Assembly: GCA_964035545.1 (NCBI GenBank)
Contig: OZ037772.1
Span: forward strand, 6,153,389 to 6,217,388
Source of the DNA: Bugula neritina
Lineage: Eukaryota; Bryozoa; Gymnolaemata; Cheilostomatida; Bugulidae
DNA length: 64,000 nucleotides
Reading direction: 5' to 3'
Both the position numbers and the translations under genes were made by a program. A model generated the notes under the pieces. The model was not told the origin of the DNA, made no database searches, and was given only the letters and a program-made list of their open reading frames with translations. Each line of letters begins with the position of its first letter. Within the stretch, counting starts at the first letter, position 1. Shown here piece after piece: positions 1 to 12,700 of the stretch.

Positions 1-289
1 AAGCGATTGGTATATGTAAATGAGAATTATCAGCTGGCCAGCTGTTAATGGTGAGATTATCATACTTCATTACTTATATATAACAGATTGCATGTGTGTC
101 TAATTTTGAAATTTAATAAAACAGTAGACTAATGTATCCAGAAGTTGCAACAAAATTGCGTTATTGAAAGCTTGTTATTAATTGAATGAGACCTTGTTAT
201 GAATATATTTTTAATGAAATGTTAATATGAAGGTTTATTATTGTAACCGATTTAATCCTTGTGCATGGGTAGTGGGATAAAACCCTTAC

Positions 290-482
290 CCAAGTTTATA
301 GTCACCATTCCTGAGAGGAAACCATCAATGCAAGGGGATTTTGTTAAAGCGAGCTAAGGACTTATTGTCAGATTGGGAACATGAGCAATTATGGCTAGAT
401 TCTCTTCCTAACATCACCAAAGGGCATTTTCGGGGCTTGAATACAAAACTTCCATTTACTAGGCAAACACTCTAGCCCCCTG
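290..482 (-). repeat. tRNA-derived SINE, copy 1
   Basis: This is a reverse-oriented member of a roughly 215-bp SINE family also present near 4172, 7046 and 38056. Shared blocks are a tRNA-like head with A-box and B-box-like sequences, a middle with 'atgagcaattatg', and a 3' part with 'ctaaggactt' and 'tttatagtcac'. The head, at the right end here, is degraded. The rest of 1-627 shows no gene. Confidence 0.7.
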
Positions 483-627
483 CTCTCTGAATTATTATAA
501 AGATAACTCATGCATTTGTATATTTTAACGGTTTACTTTTTATAAAACTACGTGCAAAGGGTGACGTGGCCAATCAATATGCATAAAGCTGTTCATGTTT
601 CATTTTGTAGAGCTGCGTTGTTACAAC

Positions 628-3016
628 ATGAAGGTTCTCTTAATATGCATATCTCTGATGGTTGAATTTCCACCAGTTGTGGCTTCAAAAAACGGAACTG
701 AAGAATTTTATTGTACAAAACAGATCTCAGCGTACAACAGTTCAGAAACACAACTTCAACATTCAGGTTAGCTTGTGAGTTAGTAGAATGCAAGACACAG
801 CTGAGTATAAAGATAGAATCCATGACTACATGTACACATATACAAACATATAATATATTACCAGCTTGTTCTAAAAATATAAAAGAGTTTAACAAATTAT
901 TTACACCTAAAATAAGTCAGACAATGCACAGTTAGGTGAATAAAATATTAGCAACTAAAACCAGTTAATATACGCAGTTAGAGTATTGATTATTATTGTA
1001 ATATTTATTTGTATCTTTACAAATAACTTGAAAACATTAATAATTTATGTGCAGGGAGCTTTTTACTTAACTGGGCTGTAAACTAATACGTATAAACAGG
1101 TTCAGTTAAAGAATTGGGATGTTGGCAGACATGGTTTAGCTTTTGTTTTTATAGTTATTTGGTTTCAAGCATTGCGTGGCATTGATTTTATAGCAAATGT
1201 ATTTTATTGTGTTACAGTGCATAATAAAAGATAACTATAAGTGAACAGATATAAGAGATAAAAATTGCTTGGTTTAATTGTGTATAATGCATTCTAACGG
1301 TTCGCTAACAATAACGTTTACAATAAACTGTAACTTTTCAATCTTTAATCATAGAAAATAGCACTGACTTGTTTGATTTTGTGGCTCATATATAGCAATT
1401 ATTTATTACTCTGTTTAGTTTCAGCTCGCTCTACTCTAGAATGTATGACTCAATGCAGTGATTTCCACAGTCAGTGTCAGTCTGGTGTCTTCGAATCAAC
1501 AAACAGAACTTGTAAACTATTCAATGAACCTTTAGTAGAGCTGAAAGAAAAGAACTTTGAAGATTCAGTTTACTTTATGAAGTTATCTTTGATCACAAGT
1601 AACCATGCAGTTCTTATAACATTTCAGTTTAAAAGCACAAACAAATAATTTTATGACAGATGTCTCTATAATAATTCAAGATTCACAATTTGATTCCTAA
1701 GTGTTTATTGACAACTACATACGTATAAAAAATTTTACTGGTGAAATATAAGTCATGGCTGAATCAATAAAAAATAGGCTTTTTCAAACCAATTTTAGCT
1801 GACATATTGCCATTTTTATTGTAGAGAAAAGTGTTTTTCTAAATGAAACATTTTCTGATGTGCTAACAAACTACCAACATAGAATCACTTCTAATCATGA
1901 GTTCTGTCTGTCTCTTTGCTTCTGTAACCAGTCATGTGTTGCTGTGTCATATGACAAGAATACATCAACCTGTTTCCTGTCTGATAAACCAGAAGTGATA
2001 ATGAACACAAAGCAGACTAGTAGACTGTGTTCTGTTAAGAAGATATACTCTGAGGAATTGGTTGTATACGGCCCTTCTACCAATCTTGCGAAAGGTAAAG
2101 ATAGCCAAATTTTGCTAAAGCTTATAAAGAGGTCCAAATTTCAACACTAGGTTGAGCTATATTATATAAACTTCTTTAAAGATATATAAGTTCTAAGAAT
2201 AAACTCTTCATAAGATGTTAAATGAAAGAAGCTACTCACTTATAATATAAAAGTATACGCAATGTTTTACGTACACTTTAAAGAGTACCAAATCTCCAAA
2301 TAATATTATCATTCATGCTTGTCTGATAAATTTTAGATATGACTGCTATATCAAGCAGCATGTATAGACTACACCTTTCAGGGTTCAAAGCTATTGACGG
2401 AATTTATCTTCCCTCTGATTCAGGGTTGGAAGAAAATGAGAGTATATTCGCCAGTGATCAAGAACTGTCTCCATGGCTGCAAATAGACTTGGCTACCAAA
2501 CACTTTGTTGAAGGTGTCAAAATATGGGACAGATCAGAGCACAATAATCAAGGTTAATAAAATTGTTTGAGCAGCTGTTGCATAATGATGTTTTATATGT
2601 TGGGGTCAAGATATATTTATGGTAATTTAGGTGCATTTAATGGTAATCTATGCTATAATGCTATAATGTGGCAATTATTCAAATAGATAAAAGTACAGTC
2701 TTTCACAATAGTTCTTTGGGTTATTTGCTGGCAACTTGTTCAGTCAAACACGTTTATTGTAGCCGTCAACGACAGACTTGCCAATGTGAGAGTGACAGTT
2801 GGTGAAACTGACACTAACTTTGATGATCCATCAGAAGATGAGATCTGTGACTACCTTCCTGGACAACCACCTGCAAATATATTTCTGGTTACATGTCATA
2901 CTAGAATGTATGGTAGATATGTGAGACTAACAGCTGTTGAAATTGATAACTATCTGAATATCTATGAGTTGGAAATTCATGGACTGGAATCTTATAAATA
3001 CAATGATAACAGTTGA
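628..3016 (+). CDS. Secreted PAN-PAN-F-type lectin protein (five exons)
   Basis: Five exons with agreeing phases: 628-766, 1425-1598, 1825-2094, 2337-2552 and 2763-3016, giving 350 aa. The start ATG at 628 opens a signal peptide (MKVLLICISLMVEF, then PPVVA). Exons 1-2 and exon 3 each encode a Cys-rich PAN/apple-like module, for example CMTQCSDFHSQC and CLSLCFCNQSC. Exons 4-5 encode an F-type lectin (fucolectin) fold: NLAKDMTAISSS, then AIDG, PWLQIDL, VKIWDRSE and YGRYVRLTAVE. F-type lectins bind fucose-type sugars, so an extracellular recognition or immune role is inferred. The usual R-x-D motif at the sugar site appears here as R-S-E, so binding may be altered. Introns have GT-AG ends. It could also be called a generic discoidin-like protein. 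Confidence 0.85.
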
Positions 3017-4171
3017 TGTGATGCAGTTAAGGTTAAAGATGCCTATTTATTGTTATTCACTTAATGAAAAGTGATTGGATGAAGTACACAGATGTAGGCC
3101 ACAACTCAACCTTTTGCCTAATACCAACAGTTTATATTTCTCACAAAACTCTAACAATTATTTGGGCAATACAGTCTAAATTGCCTGGATCTTTAACAAA
3201 AGCAAACTTTTCTTTTTCAGTTCTTGAGCTGTGCTCTTTTATCAAACAAAAGTTACTGATAAAAAGCTATTGTAAAAGCTTTCCCAAAAAGCTTTCATCA
3301 CACAACATCACACACTTTTCTTAAAGCTACAAAAAAGCTCTTGCCACAGTAGCGCTACTATATATATATATTATACATGGTTCAGTACTCTAGTCTTTTA
3401 AATCTTTAACTCCAAAATAAAAAAAGTGTAATATTACTTAGAGAAAATATTGAAACTAATTTAAAAACTAACTTATCTGATAGCTTACAAATCATTGAGT
3501 TCAAATTATCAGTTATAAACAATTTACTTCTTTTGTTCTGAAGAAAAGCAGCACAATAACATATTATTATATTCTATTATTTTATTATATTATTATATTA
3601 TATTTTTACCTGATATTTGTGTGTTCATATTATAATATAGGATATTAATATAGATGAAATAACAATATTGCTTAGTATTTTTCTGTGATAAGAGTGATTC
3701 TTTATGCAGAAATGTTGCAAAGCTAGTTTGTCTTGTGACAAAAAATTAACTTTCAGCTTTTCTTTATTAGCTGACAGATTTGTTTTCTGCAGTTACCAGC
3801 TATACATTTATTTTACACAGAATACAGTAGTTTCTTTTGTCAAATATTGTTAAATATTCTATTATTAAATAATCTATAGGTCATGTTATAGGTTCAGTTC
3901 CAGATGCCTGTTTGGTGATGTCTTGGGTTGAAATTGTTGCTTGGCAAGAAACACAATCAATTCTTGACACTTTCTATTTTTATCCATCTGCTTTGATTAT
4001 TTTGATTTTGATTGTATATTATATGGATCAAATCATAATGATGTTTTGGTAAATCAATAAAAAGTGTAAAACTCTCTATAGTGAAGTGTTCTTGTAAGAG
4101 ATCAATAAATTCTTCTTAAAGCAACTTAATACGAATATTTATTATTATGCATCATTAAGTATACCATAGCT
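3017..4171. other. Intergenic, no gene seen
   Basis: AT-rich DNA downstream of the lectin gene. An 86-codon open stretch near 3064 has no recognisable domain. A possible AATAAA poly(A) signal lies near 3415. Short TA- and TTA-rich tracts occur at 3358-3375 and 3565-3605. Confidence 0.5.
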
Positions 4172-4388
4172 GAGGGAGCAGCCGTGGTTTATGGGTTAGA
4201 TCGTTTGAATAGTAAGTCAGGGGTTCGAGTCCCAACAAAGGCTACTGCTGATGTTAAGAAGAGCATCCATGGTCATAATTGTTTATGTGCCTCATCCTAA
4301 TTATAGTCCTTAGCCCGCTTTAACAAAAAGCCTTTCCATCAGGGGTTTTCTCACAGGGATAGCGACTTTATAAACTTATATGAGTTAT
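4172..4388 (+). repeat. tRNA-derived SINE, copy 2
   Basis: The head (gagcagccgtggttt, then ggttcgagtccc) has a recognisable A-box region and a B-box (GGTTCGAGTCC) of RNA polymerase III promoters. It is followed by the family body (agcatcca, gtcataattg, gtccttagcccg) and a 3' part ending near 'tttataaactt'. It closely matches the copy at 7046, which lies in an intron of the TRIM-like gene. Confidence 0.8.
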
Positions 4389-5094
4389 TTAATAATTGCT
4401 ATAGCTGATAAACAGAAATATTGCAAAAATCAATAAAAAGAGCTGAGGCAAATGAAGGTATCAAACCAACTGACCTATTATAATCTAAGAAATATGACAA
4501 CAGATTAATCATAAAGAAGTTATATATTATCTCAGTGCCATAATATATTTTTATATCCCCTTATTAAATGACCCATATAAAACATTTTTCCCCCTTTATA
4601 AAAAAAGCTTTTTACTCTACAAGACTTAGTTAACTTATTTATGAAGTAGTAGGCATTAGCCACATATGAGGAATATTCAACTATATAAAATAGACCTCTG
4701 ATTGCTCAGTCCCAAATGAATATATATCTGCACTGACTGCATGCATGCTCTTAGCAACTGTTTATTTGTTACACCTACAGAATATTGATTATAATTTATA
4801 TCTTATATAGCAAGTTGTAGCCTGTGAGCACAGTGTTATGGAGAGTTCACTAGAACAAAGTTGGGCTGAGATGGTACTGCCTCACAAAGTCTATATTAAA
4901 AAGCTATAATGGGAGTTACCTGCCCGACCCAATGCATGGAAAAAGATAATAACAGTTATGGGAGAAAACTTTTTATTCATGATTCTACTATTGGCAACTA
5001 CTGTTAAAAATAATAAAGTATTTCATCATTTATGACATGCAAATATAAATGGAACATAAAACACATCGGAAGATATATATAAGAACATGTTTTT

Positions 5095-5850
5095 CACAGG
5101 ATAGTTAAGGGCATCCTCACTAAGAATATCATAAATTTCTCTCAAAATGTAGTTCAGGTTCTTGAATAATATTGCTCTGCGGGTGGCATGCGTGTTGCCT
5201 ACTTGTAATTGTTTAGCCTAAGATTAAACTACAACCAATAAGCAGCAACCTTCGTTAGGGCTGCGTTATCTATCAACATTCCATTATTGGTGCTACATAA
5301 ACAAAGTACAAAGCAAGCTATTCATTATAGCCTGCCAGCTAGCTAGCCTGTAATTATTATGTAGGCGCCAATATCTTCTCATCCCTACGCGCTCAGTGAA
5401 GCGTGAAGTGCTGCGCGCTGCTAGTTTCTTATGAGAAAATATGGCATTTTCAGTGTATAAATCACCAATTTATGAGCAATCTAGCAGAGTTATTGAAAAA
5501 AGAAAAAAACTTACACTGGAGAAATATCTCAGGATTCCAGCAGTGCAATTTTTATTCAGATATCATGCTTTGCTGCTGAGATATTTTACTGGTACTGAAA
5601 AGTTAGCTTTTCAGGCAAAATTGGCCAAAATTCGGCAGTTTTTTGTCTATAACTTCGCAAAAAAAATGAAAATTGAAATTTCCAAAAAAATTACACTGGA
5701 GAAAAAGAAGATCTACAACATAGTTTTTAAATTTTGACTCTAGCACAATTAGGTGAGATTTTATTTTACTGGTACTGAATTCTTATATGATTACAATGCA
5801 AACCTCAGCAAGGCAGTTGCAGCTAAAAGGTTGCCCTTAACTATCCTGTG
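5095..5850 (+). mobile_element. MITE-like DNA element, 756 bp, with 19-bp TIRs
   Basis: The ends are perfect inverted repeats of CACAGGATAGTTAAGGGCA, at 5095-5113 and 5832-5850. No matching target duplication is evident. The interior is homologous to 40892-41414, to 57194-57535 (inverted) and to about 62690-63094 (inverted). A 98-codon open stretch at 5441-5737 shares a short peptide (YKSPI, ending in FKF) with the copy at 41.2 kb. It has no known domain and is probably not a transposase, so the element looks non-autonomous. Confidence 0.75.
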
Positions 5851-6762
5851 TTAATCATGACAGCATGAATGCACTATATATCATATTATACTTTTATATT
5901 TTGCAATTTTTTGTTCAGATCGTTCTGTCAGAATTTTTTTTTATACTAAATATGGCAACTGAAAAACTATAAATTAACTAGATATAGTTGTGTAAGAAAC
6001 GAGTACAATTATTTGTATCCTATTATACACGAGTATAGCTTTGTCTATTGATCTGTATACGATATATCAGATTTACTTGCATTTGGTAGGCGTGATAATA
6101 CTTACAAAAAAACCTAATAATTTACTCTCGGTCTGACATCTTCCAAAAGTTTTAATAAGTTGAGCAACAACTAACCCTTATAGGTCAGGAAATTGACCTT
6201 CCTATACAAAAGTCATTTTGTAGTTCTATGTGAACCTATAATATTCAGTGGACAAATCAAATAGAATAGCTATAATATAGAAACATGAAGAATTTTCTTA
6301 AAGCCATCCCTTGTTTCTATTATAAAAACCTAATGCGTATTACATTGCTAAAGATTATTTTTTTACAAAACAAGGAAATTTTCGCAGCTACTGTGGTATA
6401 TGTTATATGAGATTTAGTAAAAGCAATGATGCATGAAAATCTGTACCTAATTTGAATAGTAAATTTATTATCTGGCATGGTGCCAGTTATTTTATTATCT
6501 TTTGTCACGAGACATGCCGTATAAATGCTGCTTTGTCAGCCGTAACTTCACAACTTGTATTTGTGTATCACATATCATGATCATTCTTTGACTGACCCGC
6601 GACTGCATACTTTAGATTCTCAGGTTAGTATGACATCTTCTATCCTTTTGCTAACCGTTCGAAAACAGTGGAACTTGCAAATATTGACCTGTATATAGGC
6701 AATATAATACCTAATGCTAACTCAAATGTCAACTTCTCCCTTTACAGCTTCCCTACTTCAAT
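5851..6762. other. Intergenic, upstream of the TRIM-like gene
   Basis: No gene seen. The promoter of the gene starting at 6763 presumably lies here, but I cannot point to a convincing TATA box or initiator. Confidence 0.4.
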
Positions 6763-9700
6763 ATGGCGGAGTCAAAAATTGTGAAAAGAAGACTTAGCAA
6801 TTCGTATTGCTGTGGCTACTGCTTGCAGTACTTCAACAAACTTGAAGAACCCAGAACTCTGCCCTGCTTGCATGTGTACTGCATGCAATGTTTGAAGACT
6901 GACATTGATTATAGAAAGGATCACATTAGATGTGCTTATTGTAGGTGAGGTACAGTGAATATTGTATCATATAGCACATCCTAGGCTTGCATATTGTATT
7001 CTCTCTCATATCATCAGTTTTCCTCCATGCAAAAGCTTTTCGATCTGAGCTATTGGTGGTCTAGGGGTTAAAGTGTTTGCTTTGTGAACACGAAGTCATG
7101 GGTTCAAACCCCGACAAAGGCCATTGGTGATGTTAGGACGAGCATCCAGTCATAATTGCTCCTGTGCCTCATTTGAACAAGTCCTTAGCCCGTTCTAATA
7201 AAAAACTCTTTCCAACAGGGGTTTTTCACAGGGATAGCGACTATAAACTTGCGTGAGTTTTTTTATTGGTGAATATAAATTGCTGCATACACTGCAGGCT
7301 GTTTAAGGTCACCTATTCCTGATGCAGGCACTTTTTTATGTTATATCTCAACAGTTTTCAGAGGGTAAATCAAATAGTTTTATGTCTTCTATGGCATCCT
7401 TTTTTGTTTTGTTTATTTATGTTTATGCTCTTCACAAGTTGATCAACACCTAGAGTGTTTTAATAGTTACATAGTTTTTGTGTGTATATACAGTCTTGAA
7501 CTATTGGTGCTTTTAGCTACGCTTTTGTGATCCTTGCATCATCTTTTTCCCTGTACATATGTCAATTTAGGCTGTCATAATAACATAGTTTACAGCTCAG
7601 TTGATTAGCTTTCTCTATTTAGCATAAGTTTAGTATAAATGATCAAAATATGTACATCACTGCAGTGTTAAAGTTAGTATTGTAAATGTCCATGGATTGT
7701 TCCAATTTTGACTATAGCTACATGAATATTTAAGTTGAACAGATATTATATATGTAAGGCTTGTATGAATCTGTCATATTGAAAAGCCAAAAGAGTCAGT
7801 ATATAGCTGTCATTGCATTATAGCAAGCTGGAGCTAATGTAACATACTAGAGGCACAAACATGATTTCTATCAAATAAGTAGAGTAACAGAGCAGCTGTT
7901 GATAAAACAGTTTCATTTGAAAGTTGTTAGAAAATAGCCTATGAGTTTGAAGTTGATGCGGCTAAATTATCATCAAGGGTGATAACCTGTCCAAACAAAT
8001 TTGAATAAATACCAACTATTTAGGCTACAGGAACTAAATAGCCTTTTTAGTACTAAGTTACAAACAGTAGTTTGTAATAGTCTGGACTTGATTATAGGCA
8101 CTGCCATGTCATCATTAGTTTGTGGTTCAATGATTACATTAGTTTTGTAGCAAAATATAACCTAATTTATCAGCTTTCTACAAGTTGAGAATAATATACA
8201 TAGTTACCAAGTTTAAGGTAGACATAATACCTATGCCCTATACCTAAAATCTAAAAAGAGCTTTGGCATGATGGCATATAAAATGATAATATTATACTTA
8301 TAAGAAAGTTCTCTTATTTTGAACACTGAATAATATATTGTAGGAAAGAATACTATGACATCACAGATCCTACAACTTTACCTGCGGCCAAGTCTGGGGA
8401 TCCACTAGAATACGAATCTTCACCTAAGACTTCCCCAATTGTCTGTGATGTATGTGAAGATGGAACAGAAGCTGCCGTGTTCTGGGTGGAGAGACAAACA
8501 GGTTTATGTCAGCAGCATCAGGATGTGAGTCTTTCCCAAATAATCTCTCAAGATTTGTTGTTAGACCTGACCTGTTCTGTGTGTAAAATGATACAAAATG
8601 AAACCTAAGAGTCAGTTATAAAGTTGCGTTTATACCTTCAGATTTTCAGTCTGAAAGGCAGTTTGGCCAAGTTGAAAGTTCTCTGAAATGCATTGCATTG
8701 TAAAAGTAACTTTTAAAAATCTTTGTATTGCGATAACTTAACTCAATTTTTGTACTGTGTACTTAATCAGCCGAGTTCAGAATAATATTCAAAAGGAGTA
8801 ATAACTCTTTGTAAACTTTGTTATTCGATTATGACTTTGGCGATTACATGTTATATGTTAATAATTATATCGCCTACGCCTTCTCCATTATTGCTTTTAT
8901 GCTGTCAACTTTACTAATTCACGACGTTTTCAAAGGGCATCAAATATAGCGATTAGGCGAGTCAAATTTCACTTTTAGAAAGTAAGCTTCCGCATCAATG
9001 TAATTTCAACAAGTTTGACTATATATGAGGAGGTACTCGGAAAAGTATTGTTAACTGAAACTCGGTACTTTTTTCAGCAGAGGTATAAACGCAACTTAAG
9101 ACTTTTTATACTAGACACACAATTTTCACAATGCAGTGAGTCAACTATTCGACACAAAAGAGTTTGTGAAAATACTAGCAACTCAACTGTTAACATTTAT
9201 TATAATACAGAGTTACAGAGAGATGATGGGAGAAAGACATCAGTTTATTGACATTGATGTCTACAGAGCTTCTCCCCAGAAGTATGCTATAACTGAATGT
9301 GAACATCATAAACATGAACAGCTGACAGAAGTCTGTTACAAGTGTCACCAGATATTCTGTATGAGATGTGATATGCAAACTGGCTGTGAGGATAACACAG
9401 GTATTTATACTTGGTGTTTTTGTTGAAAAAAACAGATGAAAAATTTTGAAAATGTAACAGCAGAGTGAGAAACTAGAAGCAGTTTTGTTAGCAAAGTTAG
9501 CATTATTATTTAAATCTAATTCTGCAGAAGTATAACGAGCTAGCATAGTGAGTGAGTAAGGATAAACTCTGATATAAGAATACCTGAGGCAGAGTCCAAC
9601 TTTCTAGTAATTATATAATAATATCATATGTGTACAGTAATGCATCAGTTTCTATATTTGCATGGCTTATACTAAGAGTATCGTGAGTACACCATTATAT

Positions 9701-12700
9701 CTAAGTACACATTTCTTTAATCTAGGAAATGAGGAAGCGCTACATGACATAGAATCTCTGAGTGATCTGTCTAGTGAATTACGAGAAAGATTGACAGATA
9801 GAATGAAGACTCTGTCCCAGAAAGTTGCAAAATTGAATGACATCTCAAAAGAAGCTTGGAAAGAACTGAGTAAAATAGAAGATGAAGTGAAGAAGATGGT
9901 TGCCAGAGTAAATGCTATTGCTGATGCTCAGGTATATTGAAAAAGTGAAGTAATCTAATGCATTTCTATTCATATTGAGAGAAGTTTATTGCATGTAGAA
10001 ATTGAATGGTACCTCTAATTCATGAGAGATAAATTATGATATGTTTAGGTATACTCAAGTAAGAGCATAGCTGGCCATCAGTGTTACTCTATGCCAGTAA
10101 ATCTGGCTATGCTGGTAACCCATTTAACCATGAGCAAATTTAAATAACTCACACAAACTGTTTAAGTGTATCGGTGGTTCCCAATCTTTTCGTACCATTC
10201 TCCCCTTTCATAAATGATTGCTATTAATTTCCTTCCATTTTGGAAAATTGCAATTTATGAGTACGGGTATATGAAAAATAATTTCCCCCCCACTGGGAAT
10301 TGACTCTGAGTCTTATGGCTTGCATCCCACCCAGTTCTCTGAACTCCACTGACCTATCTACTACTCCTTCAGTCATCAGTCTCTCTGGGCTACTCCACTC
10401 CCTCGGAGTATTACAACTACACTTCACTAAAAGCCGAAGTAGCTTGAAAAATAATTTTGCTCCCACTGGGAATCGAACCTGTGTCCTCTGGATTGCAGGC
10501 AAGTGTGCTGCCATTACACTACGGGGGCCACTGGGTAAACTCAACACTACAGTATACTTGTTAAAAAGGCCGGCAGAATACATATGATTCAAATCTGTAT
10601 TTTTCTAGTAGATTTGATTAAAAGATTTAAGTGCAAGATGAATATGCATGTATCAAAAGCAGTTTAATTACTTATATAATGTGATGTGTGTAGCCCATTT
10701 TAAGTTGCTCTGTAAGTTAAAGCAGTTTCTCTTCTCATCTTTAATGGTCAGCATCAATGAGACTCTACCTCACACAGAGAGGTGATGCTGAATGTCAGAA
10801 TTTTCAGTGCTTTGTCACCTTATATGCATGGATAGACTTTGCTTATTGAAACCCATTAATCTCAATATTGGTAAAGATTTCATTGCGAATTTTTAACTAT
10901 TTCAATGAAACCCTCCTCTAACTAATCTGAAATATTTTCAACAGACCATTGGAATGAGTCATGTAAGAATTGGTCATGTTAGAATGAGTCATGTTAGAAT
11001 TCGTCGTGTTGATATTAGTCATGTTAGAATGAGTCATGTTAAAATTGGTCGTGTTAGAATGAGTCATCTGTCAAGTCAAGAATAGTTTTATTTTATAAAG
11101 GTAGCTCAGGGAGATACTGTTCAAACTCTGTTGAGTTTTCAGATCGAGACACTCAGAAAATGTGTTTTTGAATAAGCTTCTGGGACAATATTCGTTTGTT
11201 TTTTAACAATTCACTGAGTGTTGGAGGAAAGCACAATATTTTTATTTTAGGTATGCAGCATAGATAGTCGATTAAAGTCAAATACATGGCTATTAAAATT
11301 TCCTCTTGGTTTTGCCTTTAAGATATTTTTTAAACCTTTTTACAGTGGTACAGGTTATAGCAGTTAGGGTAAAGTGACTAATAGACATATGCATTAAGAA
11401 GTAAACTCAGATTGTAAAAAATATGGTATGAATGATGATAGATGAACTAAGATGAACGCTTGCAGATAGAGATATACATGTTAACGTTGTGCATTAACTC
11501 AAAAAGCGTTAACGCACAGCGTGACGTTTTTAGAAATAAAATTGTCCTAGGAGCCCAATTTTTTTACCAGGGGAGAAGTTTCTCACAGGTTGGGAACCAC
11601 TAGTGTAATTGATTGACAAGTAACAGGAAAAGAAGACTAGTTATGTGATGTACTGAGAATTGGCTGTGTGTGACTAAGTCATGTGGGGTTAGTCAGTGGG
11701 TGGCCTAGCTGTCAACTGTTTATTGTACATGTATATATGCAGAGATTTTGAGGTGTAGATGTGGTTACACTGTGTTACTATAATTTATTAGATAGAGGAT
11801 ATTAGAAAAAGAGCTACAAACCTGAGGATAGAAATATATGGATATTTGAAAAGCTGTGCACGAATAGTGGATAATTATAGACTTGAGCTGGCCTTGAGTA
11901 AGACAATGGACAAAGAGTCTCTGCTGGACACAGTACAACATGCAGTTGATAAGTGTAATGATGCGAGTATTGTAAGAAACTACAAAGTGTGGAGTGAGGG
12001 AATGGAAAACGCTACAGATATTGGTGTAATAGAGAAGTGTGCACTTCCAGACAGCATGTTGGTACCTACATGTAGGTGGAGTCTACAAATAGAAACATTA
12101 ACTATGTATAGCCTGTCAACCTAAAATAAATTGAACTGTACTCAAACGAAACATTGTTAAAAAGTATGAAAGCCTTACATGACTAAAATATTTGATTCAT
12201 TTTGCAATTGATATTCATTGTTCAACATTTCTATTAAGAAACATTCCATAGTGTTTCAGAGGTTATCTGTTAAGCTGTGTTATGCTGAGTAGTGTTAACA
12301 AAATACTGCATGCGATTGCCCATGTCTATAATCTTTTAGTACCTGAGAACAAAGTTCTTCTAAATTGCTATCAAACTTGAATTCTGCTAATCCAAAAAAT
12401 TGATCTTATCTGTATTTGAATATCTGTTCCCCACCCCTTCCTTTATTGAGAAAGTATGTTTACGAATTTTTTCTTTTGTTGTTGCAGACAGTGAAAACAG
12501 TCTGGGACTGAAGCTGTTGCAGCCCCCAGCTGCTCTGCAGTGTGATGAACACTACCCTGGAAACTACTGTGGTACAGTAAACATCTCAGCTGATGGACAT
12601 CTAATGTGTCAGAGATCATATGGCATGGAAATAGTAAATAGACAAACTCTTGATACTATCAGCTCATTAAAGGACACCAGCACTGCAAGGTGGGGAGAGA

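Larger units (their letters stand above)
10172..11601. mobile_element. hAT-like non-autonomous DNA transposon in TRIM intron 4
   Basis: The left end reads CGGTGGTTCCCAATCTT. The right end reads TTGGGAACCACT, an inverted match. AGTGTAT on the left and AGTGTAAT on the right look like an 8-bp target duplication with one base lost. TIRs of this GTGGTTCCCAA type and 8-bp duplications are typical of hAT-superfamily elements. No transposase is encoded. A SINE (10280-10533) and a 15-bp minisatellite lie inside it. Confidence 0.65.

Noticed and set aside
3064-3324. 86-codon frame downstream of the lectin gene
   Set aside because: No domain, no splice context, and AT-rich composition like the neighbouring intergenic DNA.
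10460-10533. Possible tRNA gene on the minus strand
   Set aside because: A- and B-box-like sequences are present, but T-stem pairing is poor. A second tRNA-like unit with a shared 3' block follows, so a dimeric SINE fits better.
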